Assembly (NCBI RefSeq): GCF_028623165.1
Contig: NZ_CP117768.1
Coordinates: 2,294,001 to 2,358,000, forward strand
DNA: 64,000 nucleotides
Reading direction: 5' to 3'
DNA from: Nostoc sp. UHCC 0926
Lineage (GTDB): Bacteria > Cyanobacteriota > Cyanobacteriia > Cyanobacteriales > Nostocaceae
The notes under the pieces were generated by a model, which saw only the letters and a program-made list of their open reading frames with translations, was not told the DNA's origin and ran no database searches. The translations under genes and the position numbers were made by a program. Numbering within the stretch: position 1 is the first letter of the stretch; every line of letters starts with the position of its first letter. Positions 17,985 through 27,214 of this stretch are shown here, piece by piece.

Positions 17985-20027
17985 ATGGCTTTAGACTTCT
18001 CCGGTCAAAATCTCCGAGGACGCAACTTCAAAGGTAGACAAGACCTTGCGGGTGCAAACTTTAGTTATGCCGACATCCGAGGAGCAAACTTCACCAATGC
18101 TAATTTAACAGGTGCAAACTTCAGCCATGCCAAAGCTGGACTGCAACGCCGTTGGGCAATTTTACTAGTCCTTGTCTCCTGGCTGTTGTCGGGACTTTCA
18201 GGATTTTTATGGGTTGTCAACGGTTATTCAGTATCACTAATATTTTATACTTCCAACTCTAATAATCAGATTATCGGCTGGACTGTCCTAATCGTATTAA
18301 TTGCCTTTTTCTTCGTCACAATTCGCCAAGGAGTAGCAGCTGGTTTAGAAGCCTTCGCCTTCGCCTTCGCCTTCACCGTCGCCTTCACCGTCGCCTTCAC
18401 CGTCGCCTTCGGCTTCGCCTTCGTCTCCCTCGTCGCCGTCGCCTTCGCCGTCCCCGTCGCCGTCGCCGTCGCCTTCGGCTTCGGCTTCGCCTTCGCCTTC
18501 GCCGTCGCCTTCTCCTTCGCCTTCACCTTCGCCGTCGCCTTCGCCTTCACCTTCGCCTTCGCCTTCGTCGTTACCAAAGCCTTCTTCGTCGCCAAAGCCT
18601 TCACCGTCGCTGTCGCCGTCGCCGGAACGTTATTTAGTATCTACATCAGCTGGCGAGCCATGAAAGGAGATCAAAAGCACTCCTTAGTTCGTAATCTCGC
18701 TGTTACCTTTGCTGCAACAGGAGGTACGAGTTTTCGTGGCGCTGACTCAACCAATGCTGATTTCACCCAAGCTAGGCTCAAAAGTACAGATTTCCGCAAC
18801 GCTATCCTTATTAATACCCGTTGGCATCAAGCCAAAATGCTTGACCGTGTTCGTCCTGGTTTAACTTACCTTCAGAATGCACAAGTACGTCAATTGCTGG
18901 TTACAGGACAGGGACAGGACAAAAACTTTGACCGTCAAAACCTGCGGGGTATCAACTTACAAAAAGCTAACCTAGCTGATGCCAGCTTTATTGGCGCTGA
19001 TCTCAGTGAAGCTAATTTGCAAAATGCCGATTTGTCAAGGGCAAAGCTAAAGCAAACCCAACTAGATGCAACCGATTTAACAGGTGCAAATCTCACTGGC
19101 GCGTACATTGAAGATTGGGGCATTACAAATACAACTAAATTGCATGGGGTGAGGTGTGAATATGCCTTCATGCGCTTACCCACCAAAGAAGACCCCGATC
19201 CCCTCCGCAAACCTGATAATAATCAAGAGGTATTTGCAGACGGAGACTTCGCCGACTTTATCCAGCCAATTTTTGATACCCTCGACCTTTACCATAATCA
19301 AGGCGTTGACCCCCGCGCTGTTGCCATAGCTTTCAAAAACCTTGCCGAAAACCATCCCGAAGCCGAGTTAGAAATCGTGGCAATGGAGAAACGCGGCGAT
19401 GATAAAATCTTGCTCAGAGCCAAAACCGCAGCAGGTAGTGATAAATCTCAACTGAGTGCAGAATATTTTGATGACTATAATCAACTCAAAGCTTTATCGC
19501 AGACTCAGCAATTATTGCTGGTAGAAAAAGATAGTTATATTAGTGATTTAAAAAATATGATCACAACTGCACTTGGCCATCCTAAATCTTATACACAAGG
19601 AAATACCATCATGTCTGATATCAGCGGCATCAACATTCAAGGCAGCAGTAATGTCAGCGGTATCGCTGGGAATAGTTCTGTTGCTAATCTGGGAACCATC
19701 AGCGGTAATGTAAGTATTGCCCTCACTCAGTTACCTGATGCGCCAGATGCGGATAAACCGGGAATTAAAGAATTATTGTCGCAGTTGCAAGATGCAATCA
19801 TACAATCCACATATTTGCCAGAAGAAGAGAAAGCCGAAGCGCTGGAACAGGTGCAAGCTTTAGCAGAAGCGGGGAAAAATCCTCAAGAATCCACCAAGCA
19901 AAAAACGGCAAAAACAGCAATCACCATGTTGAAAGGAATATTTACAGGCTTACCTGCTGTTGCTTCGCTAGTTGAAGCGGGTAATAAATTATTGCCTGCG
20001 ATCGCAAAACTATTCGGTTTGGGATAA
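17985..20027 (+). CDS. Pentapeptide-repeat membrane protein with (Ala-Phe/Val)n tract and helical C-terminal domain
   Basis: 680 residues from the ATG at 17985 (an in-frame TTG lies at 17961). Residues ~3-50 are pentapeptide repeats (A-N/D-F/L-x-x). Two membrane helices follow at ~57-80 and ~97-117, then residues ~123-212 alternate Ala with Phe or Val almost without break. More pentapeptide repeats come at ~245-275 and ~315-370. A conserved-looking middle domain ([17 protein letters not shown], then [13 protein letters not shown]) precedes the C-terminal domain ending LFGLG, which matches the protein at the window start. Probably a plasma-membrane protein with cytoplasmic repeats. Function unknown. 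A MITE starts directly after the stop codon. Confidence 0.75.
   Translation: MALDFSGQNLRGRNFKGRQDLAGANFSYADIRGANFTNANLTGANFSHAKAGLQRRWAILLVLVSWLLSGLSGFLWVVNGYSVSLIFYTSNSNNQIIGWTVLIVLIAFFFVTIRQGVAAGLEAFAFAFAFTVAFTVAFTVAFGFAFVSLVAVAFAVPVAVAVAFGFGFAFAFAVAFSFAFTFAVAFAFTFAFAFVVTKAFFVAKAFTVAVAVAGTLFSIYISWRAMKGDQKHSLVRNLAVTFAATGGTSFRGADSTNADFTQARLKSTDFRNAILINTRWHQAKMLDRVRPGLTYLQNAQVRQLLVTGQGQDKNFDRQNLRGINLQKANLADASFIGADLSEANLQNADLSRAKLKQTQLDATDLTGANLTGAYIEDWGITNTTKLHGVRCEYAFMRLPTKEDPDPLRKPDNNQEVFADGDFADFIQPIFDTLDLYHNQGVDPRAVAIAFKNLAENHPEAELEIVAMEKRGDDKILLRAKTAAGSDKSQLSAEYFDDYNQLKALSQTQQLLLVEKDSYISDLKNMITTALGHPKSYTQGNTIMSDISGINIQGSSNVSGIAGNSSVANLGTISGNVSIALTQLPDAPDADKPGIKELLSQLQDAIIQSTYLPEEEKAEALEQVQALAEAGKNPQESTKQKTAKTAITMLKGIFTGLPAVASLVEAGNKLLPAIAKLFGLG
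18351..18622. repeat. Hexanucleotide (GCCTTC/GCCGTC/ACCGTC) tract in coding sequence
   Basis: About 45 hexamers coding for Ala-Phe, Ala-Val, Thr-Val or Gly-Phe pairs. Copy-number change in steps of six keeps the frame, so the hydrophobic tract can lengthen or shorten without breaking the gene. Confidence 0.85.
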
Positions 20028-20116
20028 TTCACAGCTATTTTCAGGTAAATAGACCACGCGGTAGGGGCGCAAGGCCTTGCGCCCCTACGACAGATGTGGT
20101 TCAAAATCCTCAAGTT
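20028..20116 (+). mobile_element. MITE copy 2, starting right after a stop codon
   Basis: CACAGCTATTTTCAGGTAAATAGACCACGCGG then GTAGGGGCGCAAGGCC/TTGCGCCCCTAC and GACAGATGTGGTTCAAA, the same element as 6863-6954. The terminal TTACAGC has decayed to TTCACAGC. Its first base follows the TAA of the pentapeptide gene. The rest of 20117-20321 shows only GCTAACGCTACGCTAACG palindromes. Confidence 0.75.
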
Positions 20117-20321
20117 CATAGCGCTTGTCAGTTCCGTCATTGTAGGTGAGATATTCCTCAAAAGTATACAGACGTTCTACAGGTTTTGTAGTGGACATAC
20201 TCTTGTGATTCGTAATGACGCTCGAATACTCGCTAACGCTACGCTAACGTAATTGGCCATGATCATATCTACTTTCGTCATTCTCAGGTAGTTTTGGAAT
20301 GTAGAGTTTAGTTTTTCCAAA

Positions 20322-21869
20322 ATGTCTTTAACTGAAGAAATCCTTTCCCAATTACCGGGCGATGTTTTAGGAGGATTGCGCCAAGGCGATCGCATCCTCA
20401 CATCTGTGCGATCAAACACCGCACCTATCCCAACGTTAGTTAAAGAAAGTCAACAGCCTTTAGGCGTCGTAGACTTCGATGTAGTTATCTGCGGTGGCAC
20501 TTTAGGGATTTTAATTGGTTGCGCCTTAGCGGTGAAGGGGCTGCGGGTGGCGTTGATGGAACGGGGAATTTTGCGGGGGAGGGATCAAGAGTGGAATATC
20601 TCTCGTAAAGAATTAGATGTGTTTGTGGAATTGAACTTGCTAACTGAGGAGGAATTAGCAAGTGCGATCGCTACTAAATATAACCCAGCACGAGTTAGTT
20701 TTGCTGGCGGTACAGAAGTTTGGGTAGAGGATGTCTTGAATATCGGTGTAGATCCGGTTTATCTACTGGCTACTTTGAAAACCCGATTTCTCGCCGCTGG
20801 TGGAAAGTTGTTAGAAAACACACCTTTTACTGAAGCGGTGGTTCATCCAGATGGGGTGATGGTAAATAACCAATTCAAAACTCGGTTATTAATCGACGCG
20901 ATGGGACATCTTTCACCCATCACCCAACAAGCACGCCAAGGAAAAAAACCAGATGCCCTTTGCTTAGTTGTGGGAAGTTGCGCCCAAGGTTTTCCGCAAA
21001 ACAACTCAGGTGACTTATTGTTATCATTCACATCTTTGCAGAATCAATGTCAATACTTCTGGGAAGCCTTCCCAGCCAGGGATGGCAGAACCACTTACCT
21101 GTTTACCTACATGGATGCACATCCCCAACGCTTGAGTTTAGAAACTCTATTTGAAGAATATCTGCGTCTTTTACCAGAATATCAGGGAGTGGAATTGAGC
21201 AAACTGAAATTTCAACGGGCGCTATTTGGCTTCTTTCCTACCTATCGCCAAAGTCCCCTAAAAACCCCTTGGAGTCGCATTCTACCAGCCGGAGATAGCA
21301 GTGGTAGTCAATCTCCCTTGAGTTTTGGTGGTTTTGGGGCAATGGTGCGTCACCTGAAGCGTTTAACATTTGGCATTTATGAAGCGCTGGAAACAGAACA
21401 ATTATCTGCACAAGCGATCGCACTACTGCAACCCTATCAGCCAAGTTTGACTGTTACCTGGTTGTTTCAAAGGGCGATGAGTGTTGGTATAAATCAGAAA
21501 ATTGCTCCAGATCAAATTAACCAACTCCTCTCGGTGGTATTTCAGGAAATGCAACAGTTGGGTACACCAGTGCTAAAACCATTTTTACAGGATATAGTGC
21601 AGTTTCCGGTATTAACGCAAACACTGTTAAAAACTGGTTTATACCATCCGATATTAGTTGCCAAAATAATTCCCCAAGTAGGTTTGGGAAGTTTGTTAGA
21701 TTGGATGTTACATTACAGTAATTTAGGTGTATATACTGCCTTATTTTGGTTAAGTCCAATGCTAGAAACATGGATTAAGAATCAACCAAATGAACAACAA
21801 TATTATTGGCATCGTTTGGTTGATGCCTGGAAATATGGTTCTGGCGGTGATTACTCAGATGAAACTTAG
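20322..21869 (+). CDS. cruP: CruP-type lycopene-cyclase paralogue (FAD-dependent)
   Basis: 515 residues. After ~48 residues comes VVDFDVVICGGTLGILIGCA, a Rossmann FAD-binding motif, then LMERGILRGRDQEWNISRKEL, a block typical of the CruA/CruP family shared by cyanobacteria and plants. The mid region includes ILPAGDSSGSQSPLSFGGFG, the second FAD motif, and the C-terminal ~100 residues are hydrophobic (a membrane-associated helix bundle). CruA is the cyclase; CruP has weak or no cyclase activity and is linked to protection against carotenoid epoxidation under stress. The CruP assignment rests on the RGRDQEWN block and size. Two paralogous membrane proteins follow 23 bases downstream. Confidence 0.8.
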   Translation: MSLTEEILSQLPGDVLGGLRQGDRILTSVRSNTAPIPTLVKESQQPLGVVDFDVVICGGTLGILIGCALAVKGLRVALMERGILRGRDQEWNISRKELDVFVELNLLTEEELASAIATKYNPARVSFAGGTEVWVEDVLNIGVDPVYLLATLKTRFLAAGGKLLENTPFTEAVVHPDGVMVNNQFKTRLLIDAMGHLSPITQQARQGKKPDALCLVVGSCAQGFPQNNSGDLLLSFTSLQNQCQYFWEAFPARDGRTTYLFTYMDAHPQRLSLETLFEEYLRLLPEYQGVELSKLKFQRALFGFFPTYRQSPLKTPWSRILPAGDSSGSQSPLSFGGFGAMVRHLKRLTFGIYEALETEQLSAQAIALLQPYQPSLTVTWLFQRAMSVGINQKIAPDQINQLLSVVFQEMQQLGTPVLKPFLQDIVQFPVLTQTLLKTGLYHPILVAKIIPQVGLGSLLDWMLHYSNLGVYTALFWLSPMLETWIKNQPNEQQYYWHRLVDAWKYGSGGDYSDET

Positions 21870-21892
21870 AATTTTACCTGTGTGAGGAGAAT

Positions 21893-22597
21893 ATGATTGA
21901 ACGGAAATCTTTAGGAATAAAATACTTTGCGGTGTTGATTGGTTTTCTGCGCGATCGCCAAGGATTTCTAGAGGAAGTTCGCCAAGGTACGAGATTACCA
22001 AATAAAATCATTTCTCTGCTGGTTTGTAGTTCCTTATTTCTTGCTGCTTATGGCGGAATCATTGGTGCATACCATAGTTGGATGCAAGCTTTGTCTTCCG
22101 CGATTAAACTCCCAGCCCTTTATTTAATCACACTCCTAATTTGTATCCCGACGTTGTACTTTGCTAATATTATTTTTGGTTCAAAGCGGACTTTTGGACA
22201 GCATTTAGCATTAGTGCTGACTGCTGTTTCAGTTACAAGCGTACTTTTATTTAGCTTTGCCCCAATCACACTGTTTTTCTTAATTACCACCAATAATTAC
22301 CAATTTTTAATTCTGTTAAATGTCTTCATCTTTGCATTAACTGGATTTATTGGTGTTTCGTCTTTATATCACGCCACGAGTTTAGTTTTAGAACAAGATA
22401 ATGAAGGTAGCAAGACACGCCAGAAGATTTTACAATTTTGGCTATTTCTTTACGCTTTCGTAGGCAGTCAGTTAGGATGGACTCTCAGACCATTTTTTGG
22501 CACACCTGGTTCTGCCTTTGAACTATTCCGTGAAAGAGAAGGAAATTTCTATTTGAGTGTGATTCAAGCTATTAGCTATCTTTTGGGAATCCGTTAA
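21893..22597 (+). CDS. Multi-pass membrane protein, first of a tandem pair
   Basis: 234 residues with a ~45-residue cytoplasmic-looking start (RDRQGFLEEVRQGTRLPNK) and about five membrane helices between residues 45 and 200, ending in a conserved LGWTLRPFFGTPGS-FELFRE block. It is about half identical to the next gene. Cyanobacterial relatives are often labelled 'actin-binding WH2 domain' in databases, a label I would not trust; the topology is more like YIP1-type membrane proteins. ATG at 21893 follows GAGGAG; the 23-base gap after cruP suggests one transcript. Function unknown. Confidence 0.75.
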   Translation: MIERKSLGIKYFAVLIGFLRDRQGFLEEVRQGTRLPNKIISLLVCSSLFLAAYGGIIGAYHSWMQALSSAIKLPALYLITLLICIPTLYFANIIFGSKRTFGQHLALVLTAVSVTSVLLFSFAPITLFFLITTNNYQFLILLNVFIFALTGFIGVSSLYHATSLVLEQDNEGSKTRQKILQFWLFLYAFVGSQLGWTLRPFFGTPGSAFELFREREGNFYLSVIQAISYLLGIR

Positions 22598-22639
22598 TTA
22601 GTCATTAGTAATTTAACAAAATATAAAAAATATAAATTT

Positions 22640-23347
22640 ATGCTGAAAAAGCCAAATCGCGGAATTCAACAATTTGGGGTTTTGGTTAATTTACTCCGCG
22701 ATCGCCAGTCCTTCTTAGAAGAAATTCGTCAGGGAGTGCGATTACAAAATAAAATCAGTTCTCTATTCGTAACTAGTTCCATTTTCTTTGCCATCTATGG
22801 CGCAATTATCGGTGCATCTAACAGTTGGGCACAGGCATTATCTGGTGCTATTAAACTTCCGGCATTTTATTTATTAACACTGATTATTTGTTTCCCAACT
22901 TTATTCTTTTTTAATGTTTTATTTGGTTCCCGGAGTAGTATTCAACAACATTTCGTTGTGTTGCTTACATCTGTATCGGTGATTAGTGTGCTTTTATTCA
23001 GCTTGGCACCAGTTACGCTATTTTTTCTGATTACTACACCCGATTCTTATCAATTTTTTAAACTATTGAATGTGTTAATTTTTGGGATTACAGGCATCTT
23101 TGGCGTTAAATTCCTTTATGAAGGAATGCAATTACTTTCTCAACAAGATGAAGTTGGCAAAAAAACCCGCACCACTATTTTAAGATCCTGGTTATTGCTT
23201 TATGCCTTTGTTGGTATGCAGTTAGGATGGTTTCTCAGACCGTTTTTTGGTGCCCCTGACTCTAAATTTGAATTGTTTCGCGCAGTCAAAGGCAACTTCT
23301 ATCTGGATATTGTAACGGCGATTTCTGAAATTTTAGGTTTGCGCTAA
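22640..23347 (+). CDS. Multi-pass membrane protein, second of a tandem pair
   Basis: 235 residues, a clear paralogue of the preceding gene with the same start (LLRDRQSFLEEIRQGVRLQNK), about five membrane helices, and the same tail (MQLGWFLRPFFGAPDSKFEL). The 42-base gap keeps it in the cruP transcript. Conservation of the first 40 and last 45 residues between copies marks those as the functional parts; the helices diverge more. No catalytic motif seen. Confidence 0.75.
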   Translation: MLKKPNRGIQQFGVLVNLLRDRQSFLEEIRQGVRLQNKISSLFVTSSIFFAIYGAIIGASNSWAQALSGAIKLPAFYLLTLIICFPTLFFFNVLFGSRSSIQQHFVVLLTSVSVISVLLFSLAPVTLFFLITTPDSYQFFKLLNVLIFGITGIFGVKFLYEGMQLLSQQDEVGKKTRTTILRSWLLLYAFVGMQLGWFLRPFFGAPDSKFELFRAVKGNFYLDIVTAISEILGLR

Positions 23348-23501
23348 TCTAAGATTTATACCAATACGCTTGGTGTTAGTGATATTTTTGACATTTGGGC
23401 GCGAAAACTAGGAGCGGCATTAACAGAGGATATCACGAGTAACTGGGGTAATACTGCATTTACTAGATAGGGTGAACTAGAATAAAAAATTTCTCTGATG
23501 A

Positions 23502-23651
23502 CTTGTAACACTTTCGCCAACAGTGTTTGGGCGTGAACTACCCCATCTAAAGTCAAAAAATTATGCGATTGCATCCGAAATCGGCTTATTTGAAGATGTA
23601 GAACAATTTGTCGGCATAGAGAAACAAAATCATGAAGCGAAATTTATTTAG
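23502..23651 (+). pseudogene. Possible coding remnant overlapping the lectin start
   Basis: A 50-codon open stretch with protein-like sequence (GRELPHLKSKNYAIASEIG then LFEDVEQFVGIEKQN) and no start codon, bounded upstream by two TGA codons and ending at TAG 23649-23651, 20 bases inside the next gene. Weak evidence; family unknown. Confidence 0.25.
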
Positions 23652-24030
23652 TGTAATTGCTCTTTTAGCAACATCTACTTTAGTTGGGATTAATAGCCCT
23701 GCTAATGCTACACCTAGCAGTTATCAGAAAAGCTGTAACCACATCTCACTTTATGGCAACGTTCTCTCAGCTAATTGTAGCCGAAGCAATGGTTCGTTCA
23801 ACAAAACTTCAGTAGAATTACAGGGAATTGAAAATAATAATGGCACTTTACAAGTGACTGACCCTGGTAAAGCTAGCAATTATCAGTTCAGTTGCCAGCA
23901 TATCCGCATCAGAGGAAACTATTTAAAAGCTGCTTGTAAAAGAAGAGATGGCACACTTAAGTGGACTTCAACAGTCTTGCAAGGAATTGAAAATATTGAT
24001 GGTGTTCTGAAGTATACCAGCAGTCCCTAA
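23632..24030 (+). CDS. Secreted cyanovirin-N (CVNH) lectin
   Basis: 132 residues with a cleavable signal peptide (MKRNLFSVIALLATSTLVG...SPANA, cut near residue 26). The mature ~105 residues are two homologous CVNH halves: SYQKSCNHISLYGNVLSANC...ELQGIENNNGTLQV and NYQFSCQHIRIRGNYLKAAC...VLQGIENIDGVLKY. Each half keeps the paired cysteines that form a disulphide in cyanovirin-N, and the I-x-N-x-x-G-x-L ending. Family members bind high-mannose glycans, so this is likely a secreted or periplasmic sugar-binding protein. It stands alone; a hairpin at 24131 can end its transcript. Confidence 0.85.
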   Translation: MKRNLFSVIALLATSTLVGINSPANATPSSYQKSCNHISLYGNVLSANCSRSNGSFNKTSVELQGIENNNGTLQVTDPGKASNYQFSCQHIRIRGNYLKAACKRRDGTLKWTSTVLQGIENIDGVLKYTSSP

Positions 24031-24130
24031 GTCGAAGTAAAACCGACCTCCAAAAGGGTGATCGCGCTAATCACTGCTGGTATTTTAATCTCACTAAACC
24101 AAAAAGTTTTTTAGGTAATTAAACTATAGA

Positions 24131-24162
24131 GTAGGGTAGCATAGCTAGCTGTGCTACCCTAC
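24131..24162 (+). terminator. Hairpin downstream of the lectin gene
   Basis: GTAGGGTAGCA-tagctagc-TGTGCTACCCTAC, a near-perfect inverted repeat 100 bases after the lectin stop. No T-run follows, so termination is inferred; it is the AT-richer relative of the GTAGGGG hairpins elsewhere. Confidence 0.5.
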
Positions 24163-24253
24163 AAAACTGGATTGCATTCTCTAACTGAGTAATGATGTTT
24201 GGAGTTATAAAACTCCCAATACGTTACAACAGAAAAAAGCCTCTGCTAAACCT

Positions 24254-24658
24254 GTGAAAAAACGAGTAACACTCACCTTCCCTAAACGCGCCGTGCAAAT
24301 GCCAGTAACTTACGTACTGGCCAAAGAGTTCAACGTCGCCGCCAATATTATCCGTGCCCAAGTTGCCCCAAATCAAATTGGCAAACTGGTAGTGGAACTA
24401 TCGGGAGATATCGATCAACTAGATGCAGCGATCGAGTGGATGCGATCGCGCCATGTTAGCGTTTCTTATACATTAGGCGAAATTGCGATCGATCCTGATG
24501 TCTGTGTCCACTGTGGCTTGTGTACTGGGGTCTGTCCTACCGAAGCCCTCACCCTCCACCCAGAGACATACAAGTTGACATTCACGCGATCGCGCTGTAT
24601 CGTCTGCGAACAGTGTATCCCCAGCTGTCCCGTACAAGCAATCTCCACTAACCTTTAA
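24254..24658 (+). CDS. NIL-domain ferredoxin (2x[4Fe-4S])
   Basis: 134 residues from a GTG at 24254. Residues 1-75 form a NIL domain (the small substrate-sensing fold otherwise found after methionine ABC ATPases); residues ~80-134 hold two [4Fe-4S] motifs, CVHCGLCTGVCP and CIVCEQCIPSCP. Such fused proteins are common in cyanobacteria and methanogens and are linked to sulfur-amino-acid metabolism in archaeal relatives; the electron partner here is unknown. The frame is open further upstream without a better start and no clear ribosome site precedes the GTG. It converges on the DUF3616 gene with a 21-base gap. Confidence 0.85.
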   Translation: MKKRVTLTFPKRAVQMPVTYVLAKEFNVAANIIRAQVAPNQIGKLVVELSGDIDQLDAAIEWMRSRHVSVSYTLGEIAIDPDVCVHCGLCTGVCPTEALTLHPETYKLTFTRSRCIVCEQCIPSCPVQAISTNL

Positions 24659-24679
24659 CAATCCAAAATCCAAAATTGC

Positions 24680-25216
24680 TTATCCCAGCTTAAACACATC
24701 CGCTATTACACCACTATCACCCACCAATCTAGTTTTTGCTGGAGAGTCATAAACTACCAATAGCGAAGGTATGCCAGCTATATCCTCAAATAGCATCATT
24801 CCCTCACCGTCTATCATCGGAATCCTTCCTAAAAGATAACGGTTGGGTTCTGATTCAATTTTTGCCAGCCTTTTAAAGTTTTGTACACCTGTCTTTTCAG
24901 ATTTAGGTTTTTTACGTTTGTAGCTATGAGAACCAACAAACCATAGATAATAATCAGTGTAAGCAAGTCCTTCTATATCAATTTCTTCCTCTTCTAATGC
25001 AGGTAAACTGATAAATTCTGCTACCCTAAATTGTTGATGCTCTGTAAATTTATCAGTATCAACCAAAGAGAGTTGTTCAATAGTTGAGGTTTCATCTGAC
25101 CCTAACCATAAATACTTCTGATGTGTCAACAACACTGCTGATAAGTCTTCTCTATGTTCTTTAAAATTATCTATAAAAGTTAACAAAAATTGACTGAATA
25201 AATATGAGTTTGACAT
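24680..25216 (-). CDS. DUF3616 protein, apparently internally deleted
   Basis: 178 residues. The first ~130 residues (DLSAVLLTHQKYLWLGSDET, then EEEIDIEGLAYTDYYLWFVGSH and NRYLLGRIP) match how I remember the N-terminal half of DUF3616 proteins, and the last ~40 (EGMMLFEDIAGIPSLLVVYD) match their C-terminus. The central part of the ~350-400-residue family appears missing while the frame is kept, so this is either a shortened variant or a decaying gene. DUF3616 proteins look like beta-propellers of unknown function. Judged from memory of the family, not an alignment. Confidence 0.55.
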   Translation of the reverse strand: MSNSYLFSQFLLTFIDNFKEHREDLSAVLLTHQKYLWLGSDETSTIEQLSLVDTDKFTEHQQFRVAEFISLPALEEEEIDIEGLAYTDYYLWFVGSHSYKRKKPKSEKTGVQNFKRLAKIESEPNRYLLGRIPMIDGEGMMLFEDIAGIPSLLVVYDSPAKTRLVGDSGVIADVFKLG

Positions 25217-25281
25217 TTTAAATCATCTTTTTGATTGCGAAAAGATTTATTCTGCTATTATGATAGTAAATCATTTAATCT

Positions 25282-25458
25282 ATGCAAAATATTATTAAAC
25301 AATCGTTAATATCAAATTTAAGGGGTGAATCTGCTATTCAAACCTTTGATAGATGTAGCATATTTCTAGAAGAGTATGCAAATATCAATAATCATAAGAA
25401 TACTTTCCCATTTTCATTGAATAAAAAAATATCAAAAGTAGTAGATGCAAACTTTTAA
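25282..25458 (+). CDS. Doubtful 58-residue frame
   Basis: ATG to TAA encoding MQNIIKQSLISNLRGESAIQ and a Lys/Asn-rich remainder. No ribosome site and AT-rich composition; it may be chance. It is the only frame worth listing in the 25217-25506 gap. Confidence 0.2.
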   Translation: MQNIIKQSLISNLRGESAIQTFDRCSIFLEEYANINNHKNTFPFSLNKKISKVVDANF

Positions 25459-25506
25459 CTAATGTTATTATGCAATAACCTGATTAAGTAGTCATTAAGA
25501 CGAATT

Positions 25507-26490
25507 ATGAAATTAGCCACACAACCCACGGTAAAAACTCTAGGGGACTACGCGTATCAAGCGATTGAAAAACACTTTAAGAAAACCTTGAAGTGGGAAA
25601 AATCAGTGAAGAAAGATGAAGATCCAGAAGCGCTGCACCAAATGCGAGTGGGAATGCGTCGCCTACGCACGGCTGTAACTAGGTTTGGGCTAGCGTTAGA
25701 TTTGTCAAAACCAGTCAGCGATAAAAATATTGGTAAAATAGCCCGTCGTCTTGGTAGTCTGCGAGATTTAGACGTACTCAAAGAAAGTTTGGAAAATAAT
25801 TACAAACCAAACTTACCCCGCAAAGAACAGGAATCTCTACAAACAGTTTTCACAGCTTTGGCTAAACAACGTGAAGATGTCCTATCGAGTGTGCAGAAAA
25901 CCTTAAAAGATGAATCTTACAAGTCTCTAAAAGATGCATTAGAGAAATGGTTAGAGAAACCCAGTTATCAACCTTTGGCATCTGTTGCTATCCAGCAAGT
26001 GCTACCAGATTTACTTTTACCAGAATTGAGTAACTTTTTACTGCACCCGGGTTGGCTAGTTGGCACCCAATTTGTGGAATCAGAAGTGAAAATTCAGAAA
26101 AACTGGAAACCAGAAAAGATAGAAAAACAATTGACAACAGAAGGTGAAATTCTTCATAGTTTGCGAAAAGAAGCTAAACGTATACGCTACCAGATGGAGT
26201 TATTTACTGACTTATATGGCGAGTCTTACGCAGCTTATCTTACAGAAGTGAAAAGTATCCAAGAAATTTTGGGTACGATGCAAGATAGTGCGGTCTTAAC
26301 TGACTGGCTTACAGATGTATTCAAGTCAGAAATTCAAACTGAGTTGCCCACCCTTGCTAATTTGTTAACTGAAAATCGTTACCAGTCGTGGCAGCAGTGG
26401 CAACCCTTGCAAGAACGCTATCTGAAAGCTGAAACCAGGCATAGCTTTCATTTAACAATACTGCACCCGCTTTCAGGAGTAATAAATTAA
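25507..26490 (+). CDS. CHAD domain protein
   Basis: 327 residues. The signature EALHQMRVGMRRLRTAVTRF (residues ~42-61) and the second half ILHSLRKEAKRIRYQMELF are the two histidine/arginine-bearing helices of the CHAD (conserved histidine alpha-helical) fold, spanning almost the whole protein. CHAD domains bind inorganic polyphosphate and are found with polyphosphate granules or next to CYTH triphosphatases; no CYTH gene is nearby. Soluble, no signal peptide. ATG at 25507 with no strong ribosome site. It is a single-gene unit with AT-rich DNA upstream. Confidence 0.85.
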   Translation: MKLATQPTVKTLGDYAYQAIEKHFKKTLKWEKSVKKDEDPEALHQMRVGMRRLRTAVTRFGLALDLSKPVSDKNIGKIARRLGSLRDLDVLKESLENNYKPNLPRKEQESLQTVFTALAKQREDVLSSVQKTLKDESYKSLKDALEKWLEKPSYQPLASVAIQQVLPDLLLPELSNFLLHPGWLVGTQFVESEVKIQKNWKPEKIEKQLTTEGEILHSLRKEAKRIRYQMELFTDLYGESYAAYLTEVKSIQEILGTMQDSAVLTDWLTDVFKSEIQTELPTLANLLTENRYQSWQQWQPLQERYLKAETRHSFHLTILHPLSGVIN

Positions 26491-26599
26491 AAGTTTCTCT
26501 TTATTGGGCAAGGATTGGACTAACCAGCAGACAGTTGAATATCAGCCTCTAGCGACAAAACATAAACACTGCTCTGGGGAATCTGGACAATAGGAGTAT

Positions 26600-26770
26600 T
26601 TTCGGCACACTGCCTCGTTCCCAGTCTCCGACTGGGAATGTCCATACAGAGGCTCTGCCTCCCGAATTCGCGGCAGAGCCGCTTTGAAGTCCATTTCCAG
26701 GTAGAACCTGGAAGCGAGATTTACGAGATTTCAAAGCGGTCTGGCGATAAATAAAGACGGGTTGCAGCCC
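26600..26770. repeat. Dispersed repeat with nested palindromes
   Basis: Contains TCCCAGTCTCCGACTGGGA, AGAGGCTCTGCCTCC/GGCAGAGCCGC and CCAGGTAGAACCTGG, then GCGAGATTTACGAGATTTCAAAGCGG. This is a familiar Nostoc-type repeat. A 184-codon minus-strand frame (27103-26549) runs through it; its C-terminal half is repeat-derived, so I do not call it a gene. Confidence 0.6.
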
Positions 26771-27214
26771 GTCTAAATAGCTTGAAAGTGCAAATACACC
26801 TTGTATAGTATTGAAAATAACACAGTTAATTTTCTGATAGTTGCCAATTTGCCAAGTCATAAAAAGAACAGATATTAGAACCGTCCTAAAAGTCCTGGTA
26901 TTTCCGGCTAAATTATTTACCCATGCATGTTTGAGGATTTCTGGAAATTGTGATGTCTGACACAAGCCCGGAGTTTCGGAATCTTTAGGTTTGCGCTGCG
27001 CGTCTACATACTCCTGGGACTCATTGAGCAATTTTGAGTCCTCTCTGGTCTGAAAGCAGTAATAATTGCTCTCAAAAAATATTGCTTTGTCTAAATCAGT
27101 CATAGTATAAGTTATAGCTACTGTATACAGAAGCTTCTCTAATATGTTGTCAGGCTGCTTCAGCTTTACATGAATTCAACCAGCAGCTAATTTCAAGGTT
27201 TATAACCATCAAAT

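Noticed and set aside
18266..18604. Lys/Ala-rich protein on the minus strand
   Set aside because: Pure antisense of the hexanucleotide tract in the pentapeptide gene; a stop-free shadow.
26549..27103. 184-residue minus-strand gene
   Set aside because: Its C-terminal half is a known-type dispersed repeat and its N-terminal half has no recognisable family; it may hide a short remnant at most.
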